Of a DNA stretch of 64,000 nt, positions 25,117-36,453 are shown one piece after another. The position numbers were made by a program, and so were the translations under genes. Within the stretch, counting starts at the first letter, position 1. Each line of letters begins with the position of its first letter. The DNA lies in NCBI GenBank assembly GCA_013397935.1, contig VZRN01004245.1:140667-204666 (forward strand). Direction: 5' to 3'. The notes beneath the pieces are model-generated. The model made no database searches. It was given only the letters and a program-made list of their open reading frames with translations, and was not told the DNA's origin. Source of the stretch: Dasyornis broadbenti. Its lineage: Eukaryota; Chordata; Aves; Passeriformes; Dasyornithidae.

Positions 25117-28100
25117 GTAATCCTTTGGAAGTACTGTCTGGGAGAATAGATAGAAATTTGTATTGAAATACAGAGATATCACAGGTATTTCTTTTCAGCT
25201 TTCAAATACGGCTGCTGTTCATTTCCTTCCTCCTCCCTCTTCTAGAGAGATTCTGAGTTGGTGCTCTGTTGGTCTCAAATGGACGATGTCTTTAACCTAA
25301 TTAGGAGATAATGATGAGACTATCTTACAGTTGCATTTGACTTTCTTTGCTCTTCTAAACATTTCTGTTATTTAAGGAAAAGCTTTTCATAACTTTCTGT
25401 CTTCTGCAGAAAGCTCATGTCCAAGGCATCCAGGTTGTAAAGCAAAATAAGTGTGATATGGAGCCATATTGCATGAATAACCAACTGGTAGGGTCAGAAA
25501 TGGGGGTGGATTTTTATGCATCTATAACCCTTTCATCTAATAATTCAAAAGCTTTTTGCATTCTCTAAACCTTATAGTCTTCCCATTGCAGGCAGGTCAG
25601 TATTCTGAAAAAAAAGTTAATTTTTTTCTGGAGTGAGAGGCAGGCTGAAAGTTGGATTTTCAAATTTGAAAATATCTGAAAACATTTGAAAGTATTGGAA
25701 AATCGGTGGTTTGATGTGTAGGCTAGGTAAGAATATGAAAGATCTGCCAAGAGTTACTAAATAATGTAGAAACTGCAGAAGAAAGTGCTCCTGGGAAAAA
25801 TGTTGTGTTTGTCCTGTTCCTGGTCTTCTCTAGGCATCTGCTCATGGCCTCTGTAGGAAACTCTCGGTCCTGGGCTGAAAGAGCCCTGAGTGTGCCTCAG
25901 ATGGCTGTTTTTGTGAGATCTGCTTCTGTGAGAGGCTGCGTGCTTCAGGGATTTGGGTGCAGTCCTTTTGTTGAAATGCTGCTTTTTGTTCCTGCTTGTT
26001 GCGAGAGAACTCCGCCGAACTGCTTTGTGGATCCAGGTGGATGCAGATGACAATAGGGCCCTTATTAATTTGGAGTGCTTGGTTTTGTTATGTTAGTAAT
26101 ATTACAGACAGAAAAAGTAGTAATTTTAATTTTCTATTTAATATAAAAAAAAAAAAACCTTGAAAGGAAAAAACAGAGGAAAGGAGTTGAAGCAAGAGAA
26201 TGAAGAATGTTGCTGATGATACTGTTAACACATCTCTAGAATTCTGAGGCTGAGGATATTTCACAAATAGGGATCAAGGCTGCCCTAGAAAGCAATCATG
26301 TAGCTCTCCTAAAATCAAAAGATTTTCTTGACTTGTATTTGCATAGCCTGAGCAGTCCACAGAGTGTGTATGTTACTACACGTGTCAGCAGGGAGAGATC
26401 TGCTGCAGACTGCACGGCCTGAATTAAATGCTGTTTTCGAGTAGTGTCTTGCAGTATTTTGAGGTAATAATGGGTCATGTAAGTGGAAGAATTTGTACCC
26501 AAGAGGAAAGGGAGACACTTGGTCATAAATGAGGATGGGAGTCAAGCTCTTGGATGCTGTTGCTGTGTAGACTTCTGTGGAAGGAAGGGATCCAAAAAGA
26601 CTTCAAGATAATTTGTCAGGAGTGGTGAAAAAGAGACTTGGGCAGTACAGACCTTCAGCCTTGTGGTCCCTGTGTTCTGTCAGCCCACTGGCTTTACTGC
26701 AGGCTTGTCCATCTCACAAGAAGGCTCAATCTAAATGCATAAATTACACGATATTAATTTGTCAGCACACAAGCCACGTACAGGCTGGGCTGAAGAAAAC
26801 AGTAATGCACTGAACATTGTGTTACTGCCTTTGCTTTTAACTCCAGGAAGTTAAGTGAGGTTATTGAGGCATTGGTGAAGAGAGTGACCTTTATAGCAAG
26901 CTGCCTTGACTGGAGAAAACCTTTTTGCTTCTCATGTCTCTTGTGTGCTTGTGTTTGAAACAGGCATTTGCCAACCCAGAAGACACAGCAACATTTGGAA
27001 AAGGGGAGAGTGCTAAGAAGTACCTGAGGACTGATCAAGATGTTGAACGTGTACGCAGGTAATGCATAGGAACCTTTAAAAGTTATTTTAAATAACAGAA
27101 TAATATTAAACCAAGGAATTAATTTTAGCCCGTTTTCTGTCAAGCCTGTATCTATTTTATATTGCTTCATGTAGTAATCTAATATTTAATTAGTTTAAAT
27201 GAACAAACTATTCCACGCTCCAGTGGTCAGTGTGCCACTGATATTAATAATGTCTGGTTCTAACAGGAAACCCTTGGGCAGTGTCCTGTCTGCACGGGCA
27301 AAGTGGTGAGAAGGTGGTAAAATATGACCATAAGTTGATGTGGCCGATGGCAAAATTTTCTGTTGCCAAAATCATAGATTTCGAGATGCTGTTTGATAAA
27401 CCTGCAGTAACACAAAAGGCTTTAATGGAATGCTTGCCATATGATAATTCTTTGATTAGGTTAAGTTTACTTTTGTACCAAAAACTTGAATGTGAGTGAG
27501 CTCTTCTCATTTAAACCTCCATTAGAGGGAAGATCTTGAAAATATGTACCAGCTCTGATTTAAGAACACTGCATCCTTACAAATGGTGGCTGTTCTTTCA
27601 TGAATTATATTTCTGCATGTCTCTTATGGATTAAAGTCTCAGAAAGAAGAGTCTGATCTCAGTGGGCTGTAAAGATGTTCTGCTTTTTCCTTTTCTGCCC
27701 CTGAGTAATTCAGGGAGTTGTTGCTTAATTTCATGGATGTTACATAAAAATGGAAACTTTTTGGTGAGGGTGAATTCCTTTCTCTTTGTAAATTGTAAAA
27801 GGCCAGCTAAGTTGAGGCTAACTTTATGACCAGATCCCCATTTAACTCAAATTGTTATGGTAGAGAAATAACAACCACATCAGTCTTTTTCACAGATTAT
27901 ATTTTTAAAACACTATTACCAAATCTTGTGTTGCTGTTTTGTGGAATTTTTCAGACATTCCCAGACCTAGTAACTCAGACTGGGTCTGGTTACTGCACTG
28001 GTGTTGCAGCATGCATATTTTCCTCCCAACAATCCTTCTTAGTGGAAGTTTTTTATATTTTCTTCTGCAAGCTTCATGGCAACAGATAATGCCACATAGA

Positions 28101-29346
28101 TTTGGCATGGCTTCTCTTTTGTAAAAGTGACTGGAACGTGTTCAGTTTATGGGGAAAATTGATTTTTTTTTCAAGAAAAGAGATTACTTTCTTCAGAGTA
28201 TTTTTGGGGGAATTAGAATAAAAAACCTGGAGGGATATGTTTCTTTGTAATGGTAAAAACATTCCAAAAGCAGCTGCAAGACAGTGCCATGACCTGATTC
28301 CAGCTGGCTCTGAAATTTGACATCATTAGGAAAGCCTAGAGATTGTTTCAATCAGTAAATTTGGCTGGAAGTGTAATTTATCTGAGGAGGTGAAGGGAGC
28401 TGGGAAGGCTTAGGAAAGAGTGTGAAATATATGGAGTTCAGTCTCAACACATTTTTAGTAAATTATATTACGGTTTCAAAATTTCAAACATTTTTCAGCT
28501 ATTTTAGTGCCCAGAGTGAGGAAAATTAACAAAAAGCGTAACTGTCACACCTGTTAGATGTTCAAAAATAACCTTCTTCAAGATGATGGAACTTCATGAA
28601 CATTTGATGGAATGGTTCCTATGTCGGATATTTCATATTTTCTCTGTGAACACCACAAACTGAATTTATGGGATTAGAATAAACCACCTGGGCCGTGAAC
28701 TCCAACAGTTTCAGTCACAGTCCTTCGGTTAATTGATGTTCAATTGAGAGAGGCTACAAGAAAATAACAGCTCTCCCTCTTCTCCCCTGCCTTTGCATTC
28801 TTGCACCCCCAGGTGCACTCAGAATCCTCATGTTAATCCCTAATATTGCCAAGGTCCTGGGGAAAAACTAAGACCTTTCATACAGAGGATCAGAAGCTTA
28901 AAAATGTGGGGTGCAGCAGGAGAGACCAGAGTGCTGTCAGGTGAACAGGCCAAAATCGTTTCAGTAGCTGCAATCAAGTCCCCCTCTGCACAGGAAGAAT
29001 TTGTTGTAGGGTGTGAATAGTAGCTCTGACCATGCTGAAAAATAACGAGGCTTGAAGTGGTTTATTCAACAAAATGTAACACTTTGCTTCCTCCTGCAGA
29101 GGCCACCTGAATGACCTTGAAAACATCGTCCCGTTCGTTGGCATTGGACTGCTGTACGCTCTGAGCGGCCCCGAGCTGTCCGCGGCCTTGCTGCATTTCA
29201 GGATCTTCACCGGGGCGAGGATCCTTCACACTTTCGCCTACTTGATCCCTCTCCCCCAGCCTGGCAGGGGTTTGTCTTGGGCAGCTGGCTACCTGGTGAC
29301 CTTCTCCATGGCATACAAAGTCCTGAAGGCAGCGTGGCTCCTGTAG
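24991..29346 (+). CDS. MGST1: Microsomal glutathione S-transferase 1, complete (3 coding exons)
   Basis: Join 24991-25116, 26964-27058, 29100-29346: 468 nt, 155 residues plus stop, the same length as human MGST1. All junctions are GT/AG and phases agree with the human gene as I know it (phase 0 after codon 42; codon 74 split 2+1). MAPEG family: a homotrimeric integral membrane enzyme of the ER and outer mitochondrial membrane that conjugates glutathione to electrophiles and reduces lipid hydroperoxides. Visible: TM1 about 11-37; cytosolic loop 38-75 with FANPED (44-49), FGKGE (53-57) and KKYLRT (60-65); the GSH-site stretch VERVRR (69-74), then HLNDLEN (76-82); TM2 about 83-97; SGPE; TM3 about 101-123 with HFR and GAR; LPQP (125-128); TM4 about 133-150. 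The start has strong context (A at -3, G at +4). Oddity: residue 50 is Thr where mammals have the reactive Cys. Confidence 0.97.
25117..26963 (+). other. MGST1 intron between coding exons 1 and 2
   Basis: A 1,847-bp phase-0 intron, GTAATC...CAG. It holds an A-run near 26145-26157 and no supported gene or RNA. Reading frames of 76-98 codons on both strands around 25.8-26.5 kb resemble no family I recognise. Confidence 0.9.
26964..27058 (+). CDS. MGST1: MGST1 second coding exon
   Basis: A 95-nt exon encoding residues 43-73 and two bases of codon 74: the cytosolic loop AFANPEDTATFGKGESAKKYLRTDQDVERVR. Acceptor GAAACAG, donor CGCAG followed by GTAATG. The loop carries the conserved glutathione-site arginines and the residue-50 Cys-to-Thr difference from mammals. 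Confidence 0.96.
27059..29099 (+). other. MGST1 intron between coding exons 2 and 3
   Basis: A 2,041-bp phase-2 intron, GTAATG...CTGCAG. A stretch at 27,244-27,510 is open on both strands (72 and 88 codons) but has no family signature, so I do not call it an exon. No repeat was recognised. Confidence 0.9.
29100..29346 (+). CDS. MGST1: MGST1 last coding exon
   Basis: It completes codon 74 and encodes residues 75-155 (GHLNDLENIVPF... to VLKAAWLL), then TAG at 29344-29346. The acceptor is CTCCTGCAG. It contains TM2-TM4 and the LPQP loop. The exon is clearly richer in GC and CpG than the two preceding exons and the introns. Antisense and shifted frames over it are shadows. Confidence 0.96.
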
Positions 29347-29715
29347 CAGAGCTGTAGCTTCCGTGTCCCGTTCGACATTCCAGTTTCCAGCACTGTTTTG
29401 ATGTCTTGAATGAGCCAATGAGTCTTCCGTGGTAACTGGAATTCTTGTTTGTTTTTTTTTTTTTTTAACAGAAGGTTTTTATTCCTGTTCAGAAGTGTTT
29501 CTTTTTGGAGGAGAAAGAATCCGTCTCCCTGTATTCCCTGTTCATGGGTTCCAGTGCCAAATCCTAGATTGGATGTTCCCTTTGCGATTTGTCGAGTGCT
29601 TACAATTCTAAACATGCAATGATGCTGTATTGATAGCGCGTTTGATAATTTTCTACAGATGCACTATTTTTGGCTGTAGCTCTGATGTCTAAATCAATAA
29701 AGAGAAGATTTAAAA
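29347..29715 (+). other. MGST1: MGST1 3' untranslated region
   Basis: Non-coding sequence after the TAG, ending shortly after the canonical poly(A) hexamer at 29696. It contains a T-run at about 29452-29466. A longer alternative 3' end is possible at a second AATAAA at 30116-30121, so the right boundary is approximate. Confidence 0.75.
29696..29701 (+). terminator. MGST1 polyadenylation signal AATAAA
   Basis: A canonical hexamer 350 bp after the stop codon. An A-run follows about 10-20 bases on, and then TG/T-rich sequence, the usual layout of a cleavage site. The alternative hexamer at 30116-30121 is also followed by T-rich DNA. Confidence 0.75.
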
Positions 29716-32700
29716 AAAAAAAAATCCTGTTTATATTTTTGTTTTCACTTCGACTCTTCTCACTGCAGCCAGCACATAGCATGTCACTGCGTATCAGGAA
29801 GAGATCCAATCATAGAGTTCTTTGAAGAAAGCTTACCTTAATAATAAGATATAACCAGAAATGCTAGTCTTGTTGTAAAAAATGTTTCTATAATCCACTT
29901 TGGGATTAAAAAACCTAAACCCTTGCAGCTCCATTTCTTTCGGCTGAATAGATTAAAAAGAAAGAAAGTATTTGTGCAAAATTCTGTTTGGAGATGTTGG
30001 TGAAAATTTGAAGTAACTATTTTTTTTCGAGTTCCTGCAAACATAGGTTTTGTGACTGGATAAGGTGTAGACCCTTTGTAGAGGATTTATATTTTTTTTG
30101 TTGTTTTTGTTTTTTAATAAATTCAGCATAAAATGAGTGACACTTGCAAATGTAGATATCAAGCAATTCAGATGTGCATATATAATTAGTTTATGTGTCA
30201 TACTGTCATAAATATGTTTCTGATAGGAAATTTTGCTCTTTGCTTACATCTTTCTATGATGTGTTCATTTGATATATTTTCTTTCAAGACTTTTCCTGGG
30301 TTTCTTCTGGTTTGCTTGTTTTTTTGGGGGGGTTCTTTAGTAGCTCTGGCTTAAATAATAGCACAAGATTTCAGGTGACCCAGAAAAGTCTTTCTGCCCA
30401 GAGTCCTGGGGTCGTTGAGAAGTTTTAAATGGCAGAAGCCAGAGCACAACACGTTTGGTTTCCTTTCCTGTCCCAGAAGCTGTGCCCCTAAGGGATGGCC
30501 CAGAGAGGAGCAGGACATTTCTCTCTGCTGCCTCCATATGTCAAAGGTTTTGTTTTGCTGCAACTCAGAAGGGTGGCAGGAGGAACTGGGAAGAGTCCAG
30601 AGAGACTGGTTTAATCCAAAGAAAAAGGATTTTTTTTTTTTTTGCAATTCAAACGTAGTGTTTAAGTCTTGTCTGCTAAAGAAGAGAGGGTGGAACTTGA
30701 AATCAAGAAGTTTAAATTGATTTACCAAAAGTTAAATCTAACTAATGAGTAAAATAACAAAGGGCTGGATCCTCTAGAAGGAGAATGAGAGGAGATGAGG
30801 CTTAAAAGTTGAATGGTGTGGAGCTTCAACTCCTGACGTGGCAGAGCAAACACACACCAGCACCTCCGGGTTAGCAGAGACTCCTGCAGGAAACATGGAA
30901 ATTTTGTGTTCCTTCTCACGTCTTTCTCCACCGCTTCCAACCTGTGCTGTTTCCCTCCTGTTCCTTCTTCCTCTGCTGGCCTTTGGTGGGCTCCTGAGAG
31001 CAGCCACCTTGGATGGTATCACTGTAACGAAGGCCATTGGCTCTTCTGGTTTGAGAAGGACCAGGGATGGAGGGGGGAGGAGAGAGGCTCAGCCCTGAGC
31101 TGTGTCCCAAAGCAGTCCCTGTCACAGCCAGCCTGCCAGATCTCAGTCTGTGCTTCCTCTGGCTCCCCTACAGCATGAGAACGGCATCTAAAGCTCTATT
31201 TCCCTCACTGCTTTGGAGCTTGACTTCCCAGCTCTGTCTTACCAGCCATTTAAAACAACGGGAAAGTAGCCACCATGCAGAGCGACCCGTTTGACATTCG
31301 GCAGCAGAGCAAGTCCTCTCCTTTAGCATGGAAAAGGCTCCTCTGACAAGCCTAGCTGTCAGTGCCAGCCATATGCAGAACAGCATTTTTAATTCCTTCT
31401 GCATCAAGCTGCTATACAGGAATCTCATTCCTGGAGCCTGTCTTTAATTCTGTGTTCCTACATTTGAAACAAAACTGGTTTTAAATCCCTTCCATTTGCT
31501 CAGTGGTTTCAAAGCCTAGAACATAACACTCGCTATGTGCTGAGAAGTAGAAAAGATAAATGGAAACCCTTAGAAATACCTAGAGTGATTCAATATTATT
31601 CTGTGTTTCTCTTGCATTTATTTTAAACCTATATTTTATTTTCCTTTGCTCCCACAAATACCATCTGTGCATCTGGGCGGGGTACGTGCTCAATCTGGGA
31701 AATGTGCCTTACCAGATTCCATCAAAAGCCGAGTGCCAGCTCCTCACAAAGTGCTTTGAAGTGGTCTTTATCTCACAGCTCGTACATTTCTGTGGTCCCT
31801 GCCCTGGAGAGGTGCACTGTACCTGTTGTACAGCTGTAAATTTTAAAAGGTTGGCGTATTTCAGGAGGCCTAGCAAAGGAAAAAGTGTGTTTTAGTTGAA
31901 TCTGTTACTGAGCTAAACCGAATTTTCACCTTTTAAAACGTGCACACGTGGATTTCAGGCTGCTGTTACCTGGTTCTGTTGCGAAATCATGAAATGAAGT
32001 AACCTGTAAGTGATGAAACAACCGGCTCTTATCAGCGGGTGTGCTGCCTTTGACCTGGTGAAGGTACAGAGAGGGCTGCTCCATGACGTGGAAAAAGAGG
32101 TCAAACCATCATCTTCCATGCTTCGTTTTTGCTCATTGTGCCACTTATTGCCACCACTAATCTTAGGTGACTGGAGAACCTACAGGGTTTCTTCTCTCTG
32201 CTCGTTATTCCTGGCATTTTGTGTTCTTCTCCCAAGCACTTTGTGTATTTTTGAAGTGGCTGGAGCAGTTGCTCATGAAGCACTTCAGAATGCCAGCTGA
32301 CCTAACCTGGTCAGCTGACTTCATCTCTGAGGGAATTTCATGGACTGCTTTGTTTTCAGAAATGGAAATGTGAGCAATTCCTCAATTTAGTTTTTGTCTG
32401 TTTGGGTAAATGCTTGCATGTCTTTGGCCAGAATGACTTTGTGCTGGTTTTCACATACACTGAAGGCAACGAGTTGTTGGGAGAGATGGTGACTGGTGAA
32501 GAGCTCTGAGCTGGGATTTGCTGTTTGATCATGACTTTTTGTCCTGTCACAACGAAGAAAGTGTTTAAACCCATAAATGATACATTAAACATTTCCTTGA
32601 ATGCTCAGAAACAAGTGTGTATCTGAGCTTCACCGCCCTCAAGGTATTTATTTCAAGAAGCTGGGTCAGTGTTTCTGAAAGTGATGGAATTGTTTGTCAT

Positions 32701-33200
32701 CAAAATACAGAAAAAGAAATGCCTGGGCTCTTAATTCAAACCACTTTGGGATTTGGAAAAATTCTGTTTTCCTGACGCCCATTATGGTCATATACTACAT
32801 GTTTAGCTGTGTCTATTCCTAGTTATTTACAGGAACAAACTCAATCTAGATTTTTCATGGAAAATGCTCGTAATGTATGTCTTTTCTGAAAGCAAAAAAA
32901 CAAAAAGCAAAACTTTCAGAACACCCTTTTTAAAGTGACTAGAATGCTGTCTGTTCTTACTCAAGCTAATGGAGTTTTCATTTCAAGGTTGCAGTTTAAG
33001 AGCTCTCCTCTTTTCCAAACATTGTCCTGCCAACTGAGATGGCATCAAGCGTTCTCTGAAAGGTTGTATTGACATGGGTTAAAATACTCTCGTGATTAAA
33101 TATCTCTGGCTGTTGGACACTTAGAAATCCAAGACCTTTTTGTGATTCACTCTAAGTGATATTCAGATTTCCAAATCTTGCTTAGTAACTCCCACTCCTG

Positions 33201-33330
33201 GATTCTGAAGGCTAAAATAGATCATTAGCTCCTTCAGCCTGACCTCTAGTGGAAAAGATGCCATGGAATGGCTGCCCTTCTGCTGAGGTTCCTTCAGTCA
33301 CAGCGTGACTTCCAGAAAGGTCTGTGATCC
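33201..33330 (-). mobile_element. Ancient CR1-type LINE, inverted 3' end
   Basis: The sequence starts GATTCTGAAGGCTAAAATAG, continues ATCATTAG...CAGCCTGACCTC and then GCCATGGAA. This follows, in order and spacing, the inverted 3' terminus of the old CR1 lineage common to turtles, crocodilians and birds (a GATTCTAAGGCTAGAAGG-like start, then a TAGTCTGACCTCC-like word, then GGCCATAGAA). The right end is vague. The element is decayed, with no coding potential. Confidence 0.55.
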
Positions 33331-33744
33331 TCATTCAGATCCTCTGGAAAACAGGCATGGATTCACTCTTTTCAATGACATTGCTTCTCTCTGGTGCATA
33401 TGTACTCTAAGGCTTTAAAAACACCAGTTTGTTTTTGTCGGCTTTGTTTGTTGTTTGGTTTTTTTTTTATTTTATTTTTTTTTTTAATCGAGGCAGTTCT
33501 TATTAAATCATTGCAGTGCAAGGTGGAATATGAAATATTTGAATCAGGAACTCTCCTCCTGCAAAGCGCTCTGCTCCAGTTTAGCAGCGATCGTGTCATC
33601 TCCACAACTGATCGCTTTTACACCTGGTTCTTTGCTGGTGTGCATCACCACTGACAGCATCACTCTCTTATTCTCATACGTGCTGGGGAGCTTGGAGAGA
33701 GCTTAAGAAGTTCCAAGGAACATGTCTTTTTACTGAAAGAAAAA

Positions 33745-33770
33745 CAAAAAAGAGAGAGAGAGACAAAAAG
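33745..33770 (+). repeat. Short (GA)n-rich purine repeat
   Basis: A-run followed by GAGAGAGAGAGA and A/G-rich sequence. A further purine-dominated stretch follows at about 33842-33897 and contains TAAGGAGGGAAA twice. Confidence 0.7.
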
Positions 33771-36429
33771 AAGAGTGTTTGTCTCGTGGGTACTGCTTGT
33801 CCGGTGAGGAGGGAATAAATTCAGAAGGTGGTGCCAGTCCTGTAGAGAAAATAAGGAGGGAAAAAAGAAGAAAGGGAGAACAGTAAGGAGGGAAATGCTT
33901 TAATGATGGCTTAGAACAGCATCAAGGAGCAAACTGGATGAAGAGTGGTAGATGAGAGAGGCAGGTATCCTTCTGCTTTACAAAATTGCCTTATTATCTC
34001 TTTAAAACAAGTTTATTTTCAAGAATGTTTTTCCTTGCGTATCCAGTCATGAAATCTCTGCAGAGAGGATTATAAATAGCTCAGATCAGGATGGAGAAGA
34101 CCCATGGGCTGGGTAGCTGATTCTCTTTAATCAGTTGCCTCTTTAGGGCACTCAGGGCACACAGACAACTGCCGTGGGAGACGGAACCTGACACTGTGTG
34201 AGTACAGAACCGCCCCCAAAATGACATCACACCTCCAACAGGGAAAGGAGAATTATTTCCTTTTTGCCTGGAAAGTCTTACATGGCACTTGTTTTCAAAT
34301 TTATGGAAAAGAATTCCTTTTCATTCCAATACTTTCATGGAAATCAGAAAGGCCCTTCAGAAGGGTGAGTTTGGGACCCGGGCAGAAAGGGATCAGCTGT
34401 GGAGGTTGTCCCACATTTCTTGGAAGAATTTCTGAGCTTCATCTCTTTAACCCCCCCCCGCAGGAGCTGTAGGGGTTGGTGCCCGTGGAATTGCCACAGA
34501 AGTGCTCAAGGTAGGTTTAAATTCTTTAAGTATCTAAGAGACCTGTATCATTGCTATGAAGGTAGAGCTTCATCTGCTTCCTCTTCTGGTAGACAGTGGC
34601 ACTAAAACCTCCGTTTTCCTTAAAGAGCCTGCAGCCATGCTCTAATGTGCGTGACTGCCTCATTTATTTCATACTGGGCAAAGTTGTTTCCGGTGGGATT
34701 GTCACCTCAAACCTGTGAGCAGGCGTGCTCCATCTTACATTCTCACAGAGCAGGGCTGGCAGCGCCCGTACTCCTCATGCGAGCGTTTCTCTGCTCTTGA
34801 AGGGCTGTGTCCACAAGGATCGCTTTGATGTCAATACTCTGGTACTAAAGGCGGCCGGGAACGCGCAGCTCGTGAGCTTTTGTTGTCTCTCCAGCGATTT
34901 GGAGTTTGCTGTTGATCTCTGCTCGTCTTCAGCTGGGAGGAGGTTCCAGCCTCGCTGGCTGACGGGTGGCCTCTTCCACTGTTTTTTCGTGAGCGCTTCA
35001 TGGTGGTTGTGACGACACATTCACCGGTGATGGAAGTGATGAGCACTAAATCTCATCGTTTACTCACTGGGTGAGCGTTCAGGGGTTTTGTCAAACTGAA
35101 ATCAGTTTCAGTTGATGCTTGGCCCTTGGCTGGAGTTTGATGCACCTGCTTTCAAGGTAAATGAAATTAGTTCTGCAGGTCCTCTTGGCTTTCCTGGGGA
35201 TTATTTTGCAAGCGAAAGCCAGGGTACAGTTTCCTTCTTTGAATGTGGGCTTCTGTGGCAGTGTTGTTTGATTATGGCACTTTCATTTAGAGGAATCCAG
35301 CATTCTTCAAACAAATCAGACTCACCGAGAAGACTCTTAAATCTCCTTTCGTTTTGCTTCGTATTTCTGCTTTGACCAAATGCAGTTTTGTGTTATTCCC
35401 GTTGTAAGTGGCAATGTGGTAGGAAAGAATAAAATAACCAGATTTTTCCTTTCTGGTATTTTGGTCTTCCCTTCAACCTTTCCTCGTTCCTGATGGGAAA
35501 CCAGCATTTATCTCAGATCCATGGGCATGGCAGTAGGCTTTTCCTCCCTCTACTCATTCTTAATTTTGTGCTTGGTACCACTAGATGTCCCTCTTTGGCT
35601 TTTTTTTATTAGATTTCAGGACTGGACCTGCGAAGAATAAAGTAGCTGCGCTGTGTATCTCTGACAGATTAAGTTGTAAGGGGAAAATATTTTGCTAGAT
35701 TTAAAGAAGACATTTATAATAGATACGAAGGAAAAAGGGTGTCTCTGTACAGTAACCTTGTACTAAAAAAACCTTATGGAAAGAGTGACCTTTGTGAAAA
35801 CAGAATATGTAACCTGTGGCTGAAACATTAGAATGTTTTGTATTGTTTTGCTTTTCTAAATTAACAAGGCACCAGGTAACCGCAACATCTGAGTTCTTCT
35901 ACCAAGGTTCCTAGAGAATGATGCAATTTCTATTTTAATTGCCTGCTGTTGTTTTTGATAGGTAAACACATTTTACGATTTGTATTTAGCAGTGGAGTAA
36001 ACTGAATGGGGCTGAGGCTGCCCAGAAACCTGAAGTGAGTAAAAAAGCAGAAGTAAAACTCGGAAGCTGTGTCTGTCTGCCACAATATCCAGAGGAGAGA
36101 CTCAGCACAAATAGTTTACTTGAAATTATCTTGATAGTTCACAAAATTCAACTTGGGAATTTAAAGGTGCTGTAAAAAATGTTGCTCGTATTTGAACAAA
36201 ACTGGGATGCCCTATAAAGCAATGTGTGCACAGCAGATTTACTTGTCACACAAAATGCCAGGGAAGTGGTGGGGGGCATCTTTGAGTGATCCACTTGGCA
36301 CAGAGGTGGAGTACAGTGTCAGCATAATGAATAGGAGCTTGCTTGGTGGACGGAAAATATTTTAAATTGAGTTTTTATTTAATGGATTTGAACTTTTCAT
36401 GCCCAATTACCTTTTTGCTGAAAGAGAAC

Positions 36430-36453
36430 AATAATAATAATAATAATAATAAA
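36430..36453 (+). repeat. (AAT)n microsatellite, about 7 units
   Basis: A perfect run of ATA/AAT triplets in AT-rich DNA. It explains the polyasparagine and polyleucine runs seen in the frames crossing it. Confidence 0.95.

Noticed and set aside
27244..27510. Intronic stretch open on both strands (72 and 88 codons); one frame briefly reads like a CxxC zinc ribbon
   Set aside because: The CxxC-like frame stops within about 16 codons, and frames this long are expected by chance in 64 kb. No splice sites produce a frame consistent with MGST1.
29062..29615. Minus-strand frames of 118 and 108 codons over MGST1 exon 3 and the 3'UTR
   Set aside because: Antisense shadows of the coding exon and UTR, with no recognisable domain.
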